A DNA stretch of 64,000 nt from Caulobacter sp. CCUG 60055 (GCF_022750545.1 NZ_PUIC01000002.1:1-64000), one strand, 5' to 3'; shown: positions 52,107-60,951, counted from the stretch's first letter. Made by a program: numbers and translations. Notes: generated from the letters alone by a model not told the origin.

Positions 52107-52147
52107 CCATGACCCTTCCGTTTCCTCCAGCCGATGAAAGACGATCC

Positions 52148-53314
52148 ATGTCCAGACGCTTCCGCGCTGCTTTGCTGACCCTCGCCGCCGGCCTGTCGGC
52201 CGCGTCCGCCGCCGCCGCCCAGAGCACGGCGGCCGACCTCGACCGGACCCTGGGCGAGGTGCAGGCCAAGTCGCACATTCCCGGCTTCTGCGTGGCGGCG
52301 TTCGACGCCGACCATGTCATCTACGAGAAAGGCTTCGGCTACGCCGACGTCGCCTCCAAGCGGCCCTACACGCCCCAGACCGTCCAGCCGATCGGCTCGA
52401 TCAGCAAGACCCTGATCGGCGTCGCCCTGATGAAGGGCGTCGAGCGCGGCTGGTTCACGCTGGACGACGACATCGACACGCTGCTGCCGTTCCCGGTGCG
52501 CAACCCCGACTTCCCCGACAAGCCGATCACCTTGCGCCAGCTCGCCACCCACACCTCGGGCATAGTCGACCGCGAGGCGGTCTATGAGGCGGGCTATGTC
52601 GCGGGCGACCGCAACGACCTGCAGATCGCCGGCTTCCTAAAGGACTACTTCACCGTCGGCGGCAAGACCTACAGCAAGCGCAACTTCGCCAGGACCGCGC
52701 CCGGCGCGGCCTACGCCTACAGCAATATCGGCGCGACCCTGGCGGCCTACATCGTCGAGCTGAAGGCCGGCGAATCCTATGCCGACTTCACCCGCAAGAC
52801 CATTCTGGAGCCCCTGGGCATGAGCCGCTCGGGCTGGACCGACCAGACCTCCGGGCCGGAGCGGGCGACCCTGTACGACGAAAAGCTCAAGCCCTATCCG
52901 GTGTACACCCTGGCCACCTATCCGGACGGCGGGCTGCGCACCTCGTGCGAGGACCTCGCCAAGTTCGTCGCTTCGGTGCTGAAGGGGCGGGCGGGCCAGG
53001 ACGGCGTGCTCAAGGCGGGCTCGGTCGAAGCGATGCTGAAGCCGCAGTTCGCCGCCGGGGCCATGCCGGCGAGCCTGTCGCCCAAGGAGCCGAACCAGGG
53101 CGTGTTCTGGCAGCACCGGCGCGAGGGGACGGTCGGCCATTTCGGCGGCGATCCGGGGGTCTCCACCTTCATGGCCATCGACCCGAAGACGAACGTCGGC
53201 AAGGTCATGCTGGCCAATGTCGGCGGCGAGGCCGCCCTGCGCGCCTACGGCGCCGAACTGGGCGCCGCCTGGCGGGCGGTGCTGGCCTACGAGCCCAAGC
53301 CGCCGGCCAAGTGA
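52148..53314 (+). CDS. Serine hydrolase of the beta-lactamase/PBP (class C) family, exported
   Basis: ATG 52148 gives 388 residues with a clear signal peptide (ALLTLAAGLSAASAAAAQ); an upstream ATG at 52110 would add 13 residues. The active-site order is SxxK (Ser84-Ile-Ser-Lys87, in PIGSISKTLIG), YxN (Tyr191-Ser-Asn193) and HxG in VGHFGGDPG. This is the beta-lactamase/esterase EstB group; it may be an esterase, D-aminopeptidase or true lactamase. It stands in the same transcriptional direction as the PEP mutase relative and is probably periplasmic. Confidence 0.88.
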   Translation: MSRRFRAALLTLAAGLSAASAAAAQSTAADLDRTLGEVQAKSHIPGFCVAAFDADHVIYEKGFGYADVASKRPYTPQTVQPIGSISKTLIGVALMKGVERGWFTLDDDIDTLLPFPVRNPDFPDKPITLRQLATHTSGIVDREAVYEAGYVAGDRNDLQIAGFLKDYFTVGGKTYSKRNFARTAPGAAYAYSNIGATLAAYIVELKAGESYADFTRKTILEPLGMSRSGWTDQTSGPERATLYDEKLKPYPVYTLATYPDGGLRTSCEDLAKFVASVLKGRAGQDGVLKAGSVEAMLKPQFAAGAMPASLSPKEPNQGVFWQHRREGTVGHFGGDPGVSTFMAIDPKTNVGKVMLANVGGEAALRAYGAELGAAWRAVLAYEPKPPAK

Positions 53315-53335
53315 CGCCCGCCGCGAAGGCGCCGG

Positions 53336-54469
53336 TCAGGTCGGCGCCTTCCACACCTGGCCGAGCAGGCGGCGGAAGTTGCCGCCCAGCACGGCCTGGA
53401 TGTTGGCGTCGGAATAGCCCCGCCGGATCATGGCCTCGGTGAGGTCGTAGATGCGGCGCGGATGGTCGTAGCCGTCGGTGTCGAGCTTGTCGCGGAAGGC
53501 GTAGCTGGCCTTGTAGTGCGAGCGCATCTCCTTGACGACCGCGTCCGGCAGCTTGTCGTAGCCGTAGAGATCGCTGTCGGAGCCGACCCCGACATGCTCG
53601 AAGCCGACCAGCTTGGCGACGTGGTCGATGTGGTCGACGATGTGCTCCACCGTGGTCGGCTCCTTGGCCGAGACGAAGTTGCGCACCGCCGTGATCCCCA
53701 TGACGCCGCCCTTGGCCGCCAGCTTGCGGATGGCCTCGTCGGTCTTGAGCCGGGGGTGGTCGTTGAGCGCGCGGCAGTTGGAATGGGTGACGGCGATCGG
53801 GCCCTTGGACAGCTCGATGGCGTCCAGGGTGGTGCGGTCGCCCGAGTGGGAGACATCGATCAGCATGCCCACCTCGTTCATCTTCTGGATGATCTGGGCG
53901 CCGTAGTCGGTGACGCCGCCGTCGATGCGCTCGGTGCTGCCCGAGCCCAGCAGGTTCTGGCGGTTGTAGGTGAGCTGCGAGGCCCGCTGGCCCAGGTCGT
54001 AGAAGGCCTTGACGTCGTCGACCGTGCGGAAGTGGTCGGCGTTCTGGACGCCGTGGATCACCGCGATCTTGCCCTGGGCCTTGGCCCGGTCGATGTCGGC
54101 GGCCTGGTCGACCAGCAGGAAGCTGTCGCTGTTGCGGCCGATGAAGCCGCTCCAGGCCGAGAGGAAGGTCAGGACATCGGCGTAGGAGTCCGGGCCGTTG
54201 AAGCCGACCGAGTTGTGGAAGGCGGTGACGCCGCTGGCCTTGAACGCCTCCAGCTTGGCGGGCGTCAGGGCCTTGTCGTAGAGGTCGGGCGTATCGCCCA
54301 TGAAGATCGGGGCCAGCATGTCGATGACCAGGCTGCGTCCCACCAGATCGATCGTCCGGCGGGAGTATTGTCGCGTCGCCGCCGCCTCAGCCGGGGAGAG
54401 CGAGGCGGCGGCGATCGCGCCCGCGCCGCCGATGAAGGCGCGGCGGGTGGCCAGGGACAGGGGCGGCAT
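53336..54469 (-). CDS. Membrane dipeptidase (M19) homologue with altered metal ligands, exported
   Basis: ATG 54469 (GGAG six bases before) gives 377 residues; TTG 54481 is a weaker start. The N-terminus LATRRAFIGGAGA has a twin-arginine-like signal. M19 enzymes bind two zincs with HxD, one Glu and two His. Here His208 (DVSHSGD) and His229 (THSNCRAL) are present, but the HxD motif is IDMLAP (residues 49-54) and the Glu is replaced by Gln142 (HGVQNAD). Dipeptidase activity is therefore doubtful. The gene belongs with the TetR cluster by its promoter motif. Confidence 0.8.
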   Translation of the reverse strand: MPPLSLATRRAFIGGAGAIAAASLSPAEAAATRQYSRRTIDLVGRSLVIDMLAPIFMGDTPDLYDKALTPAKLEAFKASGVTAFHNSVGFNGPDSYADVLTFLSAWSGFIGRNSDSFLLVDQAADIDRAKAQGKIAVIHGVQNADHFRTVDDVKAFYDLGQRASQLTYNRQNLLGSGSTERIDGGVTDYGAQIIQKMNEVGMLIDVSHSGDRTTLDAIELSKGPIAVTHSNCRALNDHPRLKTDEAIRKLAAKGGVMGITAVRNFVSAKEPTTVEHIVDHIDHVAKLVGFEHVGVGSDSDLYGYDKLPDAVVKEMRSHYKASYAFRDKLDTDGYDHPRRIYDLTEAMIRRGYSDANIQAVLGGNFRRLLGQVWKAPT

Positions 54470-54485
54470 GGACGTCTCCAATTAT

Positions 54486-54507
54486 AATTATGATCTCAAT
54501 TTCATAG
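54486..54507 (-). promoter_or_regulatory. Candidate operator 3 of the TetR regulon
   Basis: On the minus strand, AAATTGAGATCAT (54490-54502 on the plus strand) differs by one base from the TetR-promoter copy; the other half, AATTATAAT, is degenerate. It lies upstream of the M19 gene start. One intact half makes it a weaker candidate than the two other sites. Confidence 0.45.
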
Positions 54508-54558
54508 TATGGCGCGGGCGAGACTGGCAAGCGGGCCGTTGGGAGCCGGGGAGCAACG

Positions 54559-54617
54559 AAAAAGGCCGCCGCGGCGACCCCCGACCCGTTCGGATCGGAG
54601 GCCGCCGCGACGGCCTT
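54559..54617 (-). terminator. Terminator after the receptor at 54641-56911
   Basis: On the minus strand AAGGCCGTCGCGGCG pairs with CGCCGCGGCGGCCTT over 15 positions with one mismatch, and it ends in TTTTT. A second smaller hairpin (CCGATCC / GGGTCGG) lies inside. It is a good Rho-independent terminator for the receptor gene and insulates the M19 gene. Confidence 0.75.
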
Positions 54618-54640
54618 GGCGCAGGGCTGAAGCCTTAGGC

Positions 54641-56911
54641 TTAAGGCAGCTTGGCGCTGAGCGAGACGCCGATGATGCGCGGCTCGTTGAGCACGGCGGC
54701 CATGTAGTTCTCGATCACGCCCTTGAGGTTCTTCTCGTTGGTGATGTTGCGGGCGAACAGGGCCAGTTCGTACTGACGGTCGGCGGGGGTGTAGCCGATC
54801 TTCAGGCCGCCCTCGAAGTTGCCGTCGGCGTAGAACTCCTTGGTCTTGTAGAGCACGAAGTTCGTATAGCCCTGGACGTTCCAGTCGGTGGCCACGAACA
54901 CCTCGCCGTTGTTGCGGAGCGGGAAGGTGTAGCGGGCGGTGAAGTCCAGGTTGTACTCCGGCGCGTTCGGCAGCGGGTTGCCGTCGATCTGGGCGTAGAC
55001 GTTCGAGCCGATCTTGATGGTCGGGTTCTGGACGGTGCAGACCACCACGCCGCTCAGCGCGCAGACCTGGGCGTAGACCCGCTTGTCCTGGATCTCGCTG
55101 TGCAGCAGGCTGAGGCCGCCGGTCAGCACCAAGTTGGGGATCGGCCGCCATTCGGCGTCGGCTTCCAGGCCGTAGGCCTGGGCCTTGTCGGCGTTGAACA
55201 GCACGCCGTTGCCGTTGGAGTCGTTGCCGTTCAGCTGGATGTCGTCGACCGTGTAGGTGAACACGGTGGCGTTCAGCCGCAGGCGGTTGTCGAACAGGCG
55301 GCTCTTGACGCCCGCTTCGTACGACAGGATCGTCTCGGAGTTGGCGGTGGTGAAGTCCGAGTTGAACACCGCCGAACGGCCCTGGATGGTCGGGCCGCGG
55401 AAGCCGCGGGCGATGCGGGCGTAGACGCTCAGATCGGGATTGACCTGATAGAGCGCGCTCAGGTCCCAGCTCGGCTGGGTGTCCGACAGGCTGACGAACT
55501 TGCGGCCGGTGTAGGTGACGACGCCGGCGGCGCTGTCGGCGGTCTTGAGCAGCCGGGTCTCCTTGGAGTCCTCGGTGGTGCGGGCGCCGGCGGTGATGGT
55601 CAGGTTCGGCAGAACCTCATAGCTGACCTGGCCGAACAGCGCCCACGAGGTGTTGACGTTGCGCAGGCGCACCCAGTTGTTCGGGTTGGTCCCGGTGAAG
55701 TAGGCGCGCTGGTAGAAGTCGGTGGTGTCGCGCGAGTCGAAGTAGAGGCCGCCGACCTGCCACTTCAGGCGGCTGTCGCCGGCGCTCGCGAGGCGCAGTT
55801 CCTGGGTGTACTGGCCGAGGTTGCGCACCTTGCCCATCGACTCGCCGAAGCCGACGCCGCCGAAGTTGGCCGCCGCGCCGCCGTCGGTGTCGCCGCGGCT
55901 GTAGCCCGAGGTGGTCTCGTAGGCAGTGATCGAGGTCAGCGTCATCGGGCCGAACTCGTAGGCCGCTTTGACCGAGCCGCCGTAGGTCTTGTAGGCCTGC
56001 GGGTTGTCGCCGCCCTCGTCATAGGCGACCTGCGAGCGCGACACGCCGCTGACGCTGTTGGAGCCCTGCGCCAGGCCTGCGCGGTGGAACAGGGTCGAGG
56101 TGCCGCTGTACTCGCGGGCGTGGGCCGAGCCCAGGATCGACAGGCGGTCGGTCGGCTTCCACAGCAGCTGGCCGCGGACGTCGCGCTCGTCGAAGCCGCC
56201 CATGGCGTCGTTCTTGGGCGTGATGGTGCCGTCGGCGCTCGGGCCGTTGTAGGTGTTGTCCACCCAGTCGTCGCGGTGCTGGTACAGGGCCGACAGGCGG
56301 AAGGTCAGCTCTTCGCCCTTGATCGGGCCGCCGACGCCGGCGTCCAGGGTGAAGGTGTTGTAGCTGCCGTAGGACGCCTGGGCGCGGCCGTTGAAGTCGG
56401 CGCTCGGCTTGATGGTGTCGAACTTGATGATGCCGGCGGTGGTGTTGCGGCCGAACAGCGAGCCCTGCGGGCCGCGCAGCACTTCGACCTGCTGGACGTC
56501 GAACACCGGGTTCGACTTCAGCACCACGTGCTCGAGGACGACGTCGTCCTGGATGATCGACACCGGCTGCGAGGCGCCGAGATAGAAGTCGATGTTGCCC
56601 AGGCCGCGGATGTAGAAGCGCGGGAAGATGCGGCCGGTGGTGGTCTCGGCGTAGAGGCCGGGCACGCGGCCCGACAGCGACAGGATGTCGTCGCCGCCGG
56701 TCTGGAAGGCGCGCAGCTGTTCGCCTCCGACGGCGGCCACCGACAGCGGAACCTTCTGCAGGTTTTCGGAGCGCCGCTCGGCGGTGACGATGATCTCGCT
56801 CAGTTCGGTGGTCGGCTTCGCCTCTTCGGCCCAGGCCGAGGCCGCGCACGAAAGGGCGGCGAAAGCGCTGGTCAGCAGCAGCGCAGGCCGCCGGGCGATG
56901 AACTTGGACAA
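54641..56911 (-). CDS. TonB-dependent receptor
   Basis: The 756-residue receptor starts with TTG, eight bases after GAGGGGG, the same leader seen before the receptor at 22074. It has a signal peptide, TonB-box-like LSEIIVTAERRSENLQK, plug (VEVLRGPQGSLFGRNTTAG) and a complete barrel ending in AKLP. No STN domain and no sigma pair are present. Its divergent neighbour across 424 bases is a LysR gene, which may control it. Ligand is unknown. Confidence 0.9.
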   Translation of the reverse strand: MSKFIARRPALLLTSAFAALSCAASAWAEEAKPTTELSEIIVTAERRSENLQKVPLSVAAVGGEQLRAFQTGGDDILSLSGRVPGLYAETTTGRIFPRFYIRGLGNIDFYLGASQPVSIIQDDVVLEHVVLKSNPVFDVQQVEVLRGPQGSLFGRNTTAGIIKFDTIKPSADFNGRAQASYGSYNTFTLDAGVGGPIKGEELTFRLSALYQHRDDWVDNTYNGPSADGTITPKNDAMGGFDERDVRGQLLWKPTDRLSILGSAHAREYSGTSTLFHRAGLAQGSNSVSGVSRSQVAYDEGGDNPQAYKTYGGSVKAAYEFGPMTLTSITAYETTSGYSRGDTDGGAAANFGGVGFGESMGKVRNLGQYTQELRLASAGDSRLKWQVGGLYFDSRDTTDFYQRAYFTGTNPNNWVRLRNVNTSWALFGQVSYEVLPNLTITAGARTTEDSKETRLLKTADSAAGVVTYTGRKFVSLSDTQPSWDLSALYQVNPDLSVYARIARGFRGPTIQGRSAVFNSDFTTANSETILSYEAGVKSRLFDNRLRLNATVFTYTVDDIQLNGNDSNGNGVLFNADKAQAYGLEADAEWRPIPNLVLTGGLSLLHSEIQDKRVYAQVCALSGVVVCTVQNPTIKIGSNVYAQIDGNPLPNAPEYNLDFTARYTFPLRNNGEVFVATDWNVQGYTNFVLYKTKEFYADGNFEGGLKIGYTPADRQYELALFARNITNEKNLKGVIENYMAAVLNEPRIIGVSLSAKLP

Positions 56912-57335
56912 GATAGAAACCCCCTCAGGTCAAAAAAGTCACAGCGGTCTGGCCTCGGCCGCACGCCGCCCGGGCGATCATCGAGGATGTTCGCCAAACG
57001 GACGGCTGTTTGGGATTGGGCGGGCCAGCCTGCCGGGCGGACCCAGTAGGCGGCGTTTGTGTAGGTATGATGACTGCGCCTGTGGGTAATATTGATTTCC
57101 CAAATGAAAACGCGGCCGCGCGGCGTCGCGGCGGTCGCCGGCGTTCAGCTAGACTGTGGAAAATCCAGGCGTTCGCGGGGGCGCCAAAATGCTGTGTGGT
57201 TTCGGGGCCACAGCATCTCTGATTTTTCCTTTCTTTCGCACGTGCAGCAAAGGGCGCGATCGGCCGGCGCGGGCTCGCCATGGCCGGCGATATGGTGAAG
57301 CATCCCGCCGCCAGCGACAGAACCAGGATCGCCCG
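56912..57335. other. Divergent intergenic region, receptor and lysR-like genes
   Basis: This 424-base gap is the longest in the window. It has AT-rich patches (TTGATTTCCCAAATGAAAA around 57090) and a hairpin-like repeat (57189-57216) before a T-rich tract (57220-57235). No small gene could be supported. A LysR-type binding region is expected here but its T-N11-A motif could not be singled out. Confidence 0.5.
57189..57216. promoter_or_regulatory. Inverted repeat upstream of the lysR-like gene
   Basis: ATGCTGTG and CACAGCAT are an exact eight-base inverted repeat with 12 bases between, followed by CTCTGATTTTTCC. It could be a LysR operator or a terminator for an upstream transcript. Its role cannot be decided by eye. 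Confidence 0.4.
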
Positions 57336-58226
57336 ATGCCGCTTCGTCTTCCGCCCTTGTCGCCGCTGCGCTTCTTCGAGGCGGCCGGGCGGCTGCAGAG
57401 CTTCCGGCTCGCCGCGGCCGAGCTGAACGTGACGCCGAGCGCGGTGAGCCACGCCGTCGTCGGCCTGGAGCGGGCCCTGGGCGTCGAACTGTTCGTTCGC
57501 GAGCCGCGGCGGCTGACCCTGACCCCCGAGGGCGCGGACTTCCTGCCCTTCGTCTCCGAGGGACTGTCGCTCATCGCGGTCGGGGCCGAGCGTCTGCCCG
57601 ACCGACGCGCCGACCGCGCGATCAGGATCAGCTGCGCGCCGACCCTGGCCTCGCGCTGGCTGCTGCCCCGGCTGGGCGGCTTCAGCGCGCTGCGGCCCAA
57701 GGCGCAGGTGCATGTGGACACCACCCAGCGCCAGGTCGGCTTCCCCGCCGACGGGTTCGATTTCGCCGTGAGGATGAGCCGCGCCTCGGTCGCCGGCCCG
57801 ACCTGGACCCGGCTGTTCGGCGAGCGGCTGGTCCCGGTGTGCAGTCCCGCCTGCCGCCAGGCCCTGCTGGACGCCGACGGCCGGGCCGACCTCGGCCGGG
57901 CGCGGCTCATCCATGTGGCTCCGGCCGGCGAGGACTGGCGGGTCTGGCTGGAGAAGGCCGGGCTGAAGCACGAGGCCGCCGAGGGCGGCCTCAGCGTCGA
58001 CACCATCCAGCTGGCGTTCGAGGCCGCCGCGAGGGGGCTGGGCGTGGCGCTCGGCCGGCGGCCGCTGGTCGATGGCGACCTGGCCTCCGGCGCACTGGTC
58101 GATCTGGGCCTGCCCGAGGTCGAGGCCGAAACCGCCTATTGGCTGGTGGGCTCCGACGGCGCCGATCGCCGGTCGGACCTCGTCGCTTTCCGGCGTTGGC
58201 TGCTGGCCGAGGCGGCGGCGCTCTGA
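57336..58226 (+). CDS. LysR-family regulator, GcvA-like
   Basis: From ATG 57336 (AGGA about nine bases before) the protein is 296 residues. The start is GcvA-like: LSPLRFFEAAGRLQSFRLAAAELNVTPSAVSHAVVGLERALGV is the helix-turn-helix with its linker. The ligand domain follows (ISCAPTLASRWLLPRLGGF; FDFAVRMSRA; DTIQLAFEAAARGLGVALGR). GcvA relatives often control a neighbouring divergent gene or act on an amino-acid or drug-linked gene. It is divergent from the receptor and just upstream of an MFS gene. Confidence 0.9.
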   Translation: MPLRLPPLSPLRFFEAAGRLQSFRLAAAELNVTPSAVSHAVVGLERALGVELFVREPRRLTLTPEGADFLPFVSEGLSLIAVGAERLPDRRADRAIRISCAPTLASRWLLPRLGGFSALRPKAQVHVDTTQRQVGFPADGFDFAVRMSRASVAGPTWTRLFGERLVPVCSPACRQALLDADGRADLGRARLIHVAPAGEDWRVWLEKAGLKHEAAEGGLSVDTIQLAFEAAARGLGVALGRRPLVDGDLASGALVDLGLPEVEAETAYWLVGSDGADRRSDLVAFRRWLLAEAAAL

Positions 58227-58324
58227 AGGGCGCGGATGGGTGAGCATCCCTCATCCGCCGTTGAAGCCTTCTCGTTTGTGAGGCCGACGCTCGAACGGCA
58301 TTGTCGAGGCCAGGAGCGTCGAAA

Positions 58325-59572
58325 ATGTCCATTGCGAGTTCAATCCGTCACGCGTTTTCCGGTCGCCGGACCATGGTGATCGTCGTCGCCGGCGCGCTCG
58401 TGCTCAGCGCGGCGATGGGCGTGCGGCAGACCTTCGGCCTGTTCATCGGACCGTTCTCCTTCGATCGGGGCCTGCCTGTCACCCTGGTCGCCTTCGCCAT
58501 CGCCCTGCACAATCTGGTGTGGGGCGCCGCGCAGCCCTTCGCGGGCGCCGCCGCCGACCGTTTCGGCGCGACGCCGGTGGTGGCGTTCGGCGCGGCGGTC
58601 TTCGCGGCGGGGCTGGCCCTGGCCGGGGCCGCGCCCAACGGCGCCATGCTGGTGATCGGCATGGGCGTGCTGGTCGGCGTCGGCATCAGCTGCACCAGTT
58701 TCGGCGTGGTGCTGACGGCGGTGGGCCGCTCGGCCTCGCCCGAACAGCGCAGCATGGCGATGGGCCTCGCCAGCGCCGGTGGTTCGCTGGGCCAGGTGCT
58801 GATGGCGCCGCTGGCCCAGGCGATCAACCAGGCGGCGGGCGTCTCGACCTCGCTGTTCGCGCTGGCCCTGTTGATGCTGGCCGCCATGCCCCTGGGGATC
58901 GTCCTCGACCGTGGCCGATCCGCGCCCGCCAAGCCCTCAGGCGCGGCCGGGGAATCGCTTGGGAAAGCGCTGTCATTGGCGTGGCGCCATCGCGGCTACC
59001 GGCTGTTGACGCTGGGCTTCTTCACCTGCGGCTTCCAGCTCGCCTTCATCGCCACCCACCTCCCGGGATACTTGTCGCTCTGCCACATGCCCGCCGGCCT
59101 GGGCGTGACCGCCCTGGCCCTGATCGGCCTGTTCAACATGGGCGGCAGTTGGGCGTGCGGCTGGCTGGGCGGCCGGCGCCCCCAGCAGAAGGTGCTGGGC
59201 TGGCTCTATCTCGTGCGGGGCGCGGCCATCGCCGCCTTCTTCCTGTCGCCCAAGAGCCCGCTGTCGGTGACGGTTTTCGCGGCGGTCATGGGCCTGACCT
59301 GGCTGGGCACGGTGCCGCTGACCAGCGGGCTGGTGGCCAAGATCTTCGGCGTGCGCCACCTGGGAACCCTGTTCGGCGTCTGTTTCCTCAGCCACCAGAT
59401 CGGCTCGTTCCTCGGCGCGTGGCTGGGCGGCTTCGTCTTCGACCAGACCGGGTCCTATACACTGGTCTGGTGGATCACGGCGGCGGCTGGCTTTCTGGCC
59501 GCGGGCCTGCACTTCATGATCGACGATCGGCCCGAGGCCGTTCCGCCGGCGCCCGAGCCGCTGGCCGTCTGA
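58325..59572 (+). CDS. Major facilitator (monocarboxylate/oxalate-type) transporter
   Basis: ATG 58325 follows CAGGAGCG and gives 415 residues with about 12 membrane helices. The early region (GVRQTFGLFIGPFSFDRGLP; ALHNLVWGAAQPFAGAAADRFG) and late region (LGTVPLTSGLVAKIFGVRHLGTLFGV) resemble MCT/OFA-type transporters, which carry small organic acids. It follows the LysR gene by 98 bases and may be its target. No enzyme is linked. Confidence 0.82.
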   Translation: MSIASSIRHAFSGRRTMVIVVAGALVLSAAMGVRQTFGLFIGPFSFDRGLPVTLVAFAIALHNLVWGAAQPFAGAAADRFGATPVVAFGAAVFAAGLALAGAAPNGAMLVIGMGVLVGVGISCTSFGVVLTAVGRSASPEQRSMAMGLASAGGSLGQVLMAPLAQAINQAAGVSTSLFALALLMLAAMPLGIVLDRGRSAPAKPSGAAGESLGKALSLAWRHRGYRLLTLGFFTCGFQLAFIATHLPGYLSLCHMPAGLGVTALALIGLFNMGGSWACGWLGGRRPQQKVLGWLYLVRGAAIAAFFLSPKSPLSVTVFAAVMGLTWLGTVPLTSGLVAKIFGVRHLGTLFGVCFLSHQIGSFLGAWLGGFVFDQTGSYTLVWWITAAAGFLAAGLHFMIDDRPEAVPPAPEPLAV

Positions 59573-59675
59573 CGCGCCGCCTCGTCAGCCCGCTTCTCCG
59601 GGGCGGCGGCCTTGACGCGGCCGCCAAGTCGGCGGCGGATGTCCGGGGAGGGGGCGGCGACGTCGAGAGAGCGTC

Positions 59676-60245
59676 ATGCGCAAGTTCGGATGGAGATGCG
59701 GCGCGGCCCTGGGGCTAGCCGTCGCCGGCGCCGGCGACGCCTCGGCCAGGCCGCCGCCAGCCCCGCCGACGCCGGTGGAGGGGCTGACCGTCATGGGCTC
59801 GGCGCCGCCCCAGGTGGTCGCCACCTATCCGGCGCCGTCCGCCGAGGTCGCGCCGGGCGAACTGGTCCTGAAGGTGGTGTTCGACCAGCCGATGACCGAG
59901 GCGGGATGGGCCTACAGCCAGGGCGCGGGCGGCGAGCTGCCGCCGTGCCTGGCCCAACCGCGCCTGCTGGCCGACCGCAAGACCTTCGTGCTGCTCTGCA
60001 TGCTGCGGCCCGACACCCGCTACGCCGTGCGCCTCAACGGCGTGGTCGCGCGCGGCTTCCTCAACGCCGGCGACCGCTCGGCCAGGGCCTACGAGTTCCA
60101 GTTCGCCGCCGGCGACGGCGAGCCGGTCCGCACGCTCGACGCGGCCATGCGCGCCGCCGGTCTCAAGGACGACGAGAGCCCGATCATGGGCCGGGGGCCG
60201 GCCGCCGGCGCCATCGAATCCCGGCCGCCGGCCGCCGCGCCCTGA
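59676..60245 (+). CDS. Small secreted protein with Ig-like domain
   Basis: This 189-residue protein has a signal peptide (MRKFGWRCGAALGLAVAGAGDASA) and a Pro-rich linker, then a segment VVATYPAPSAEVAPGELVLKVVFDQPMTE that looks like the first strands of an SbsA-type Ig-like domain. Later strands (FVLLCMLRPDTRYAVRLNG; AYEFQFA) complete the sandwich. Two cysteines could form a disulfide. A Pro/Ala-rich tail follows. I do not recognise a function. It is convergent with the SufR-like gene, five bases apart. Confidence 0.6.
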   Translation: MRKFGWRCGAALGLAVAGAGDASARPPPAPPTPVEGLTVMGSAPPQVVATYPAPSAEVAPGELVLKVVFDQPMTEAGWAYSQGAGGELPPCLAQPRLLADRKTFVLLCMLRPDTRYAVRLNGVVARGFLNAGDRSARAYEFQFAAGDGEPVRTLDAAMRAAGLKDDESPIMGRGPAAGAIESRPPAAAP

Positions 60246-60250
60246 CCCGG

Positions 60251-60916
60251 TCAGGCCGCCTTGCGGCGCACCCGATAGGCGCAGCGCCGGGCGCCGAGGA
60301 GGATGTGCTCGTCGCGCTCCACCGTGCAGTCCGGTCCCAGGGCTTCCTGGAAGATGGTCAGCTCCGCCCGGCAAAAACCCTGGCAGAACGCCGCCGCCGC
60401 GCAGATCGGGCAATGGTTCTCGACCAGCAGCCAGCCGTCGCCGTCCTCTGCGGGCCGCCATTCGGCCATGTAGCCTTCGCCGGTCCTGATCTCGGCGAGC
60501 GCCGTCAGCCGCGCCTCGACGTCCTGCGCCGCGGCCAGGGCTGCGCCGTAGGCGACGCGCATCTGGTCCTCGCGCGCGGCGATCAGCTGGTCCAGGGCCT
60601 CGGCGCCCAGCACCTCGCGCACGCCGCGGAGCAGGCTGACGGTCAGCTCGGCGTGCCCGTCCGGAAAACGGGCGTGGCCGCGCTCGGTCAGCCGCCAGAC
60701 CTGGGTCGGACGGCCGACGCCCTGGGCGGTCGTCTGCGCCGTCGCCAGCCCGTCGGCGGCCAACTTGACCAGCTGCTGCCGGGCGTTCTCGCCGGTGGTG
60801 CCCAGCGCGGCGCCCAGTTCGGCCGCCGTCTGCGGGCCGCGGCTCTTGAGCAGGGCCAGCAGCCGCTCGGCGGTCGAACGCGGTTGCGGCGAATATTCCA
60901 AGTGAGTGGTTGACAT
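60251..60916 (-). CDS. SufR-type iron-sulfur winged-helix regulator
   Basis: The 221-residue protein has an N-terminal winged helix (STAERLLALLKSRGPQTAAELGAALG; wing GRPTQVWRLTERG) and a C-terminal domain with cysteines at 169, 182, 197 and 212. The spacing C-x12-C-x14-C-x14-C closely matches the SufR pattern for a 4Fe-4S cluster; extra Cys172 and Cys178 lie nearby. SufR-type regulators sense Fe-S status or oxidative stress and repress target genes. Here the divergent gene is an MFS exporter, not suf genes. Direct repeats AATATTCCAA (60892, 60931) lie in its promoter. Confidence 0.85.
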   Translation of the reverse strand: MSTTHLEYSPQPRSTAERLLALLKSRGPQTAAELGAALGTTGENARQQLVKLAADGLATAQTTAQGVGRPTQVWRLTERGHARFPDGHAELTVSLLRGVREVLGAEALDQLIAAREDQMRVAYGAALAAAQDVEARLTALAEIRTGEGYMAEWRPAEDGDGWLLVENHCPICAAAAFCQGFCRAELTIFQEALGPDCTVERDEHILLGARRCAYRVRRKAA

Positions 60917-60951
60917 AGCCGCTCGGGATTAATATTCCAAATTGTCACTTG
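60892..60951. promoter_or_regulatory. Repeats in the sufR-like/MFS divergent promoter
   Basis: AATATTCCAA occurs at 60892-60901 and again at 60931-60940. CAAGTGA (60899-60905) and TCACTTG (60945-60951) form an inverted pair. The first copies are inside the first codons of the regulator gene. This is a good candidate for operator DNA of the SufR-like protein, though the known SufR box CAAC-N6-GTTG is not seen. Confidence 0.5.
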
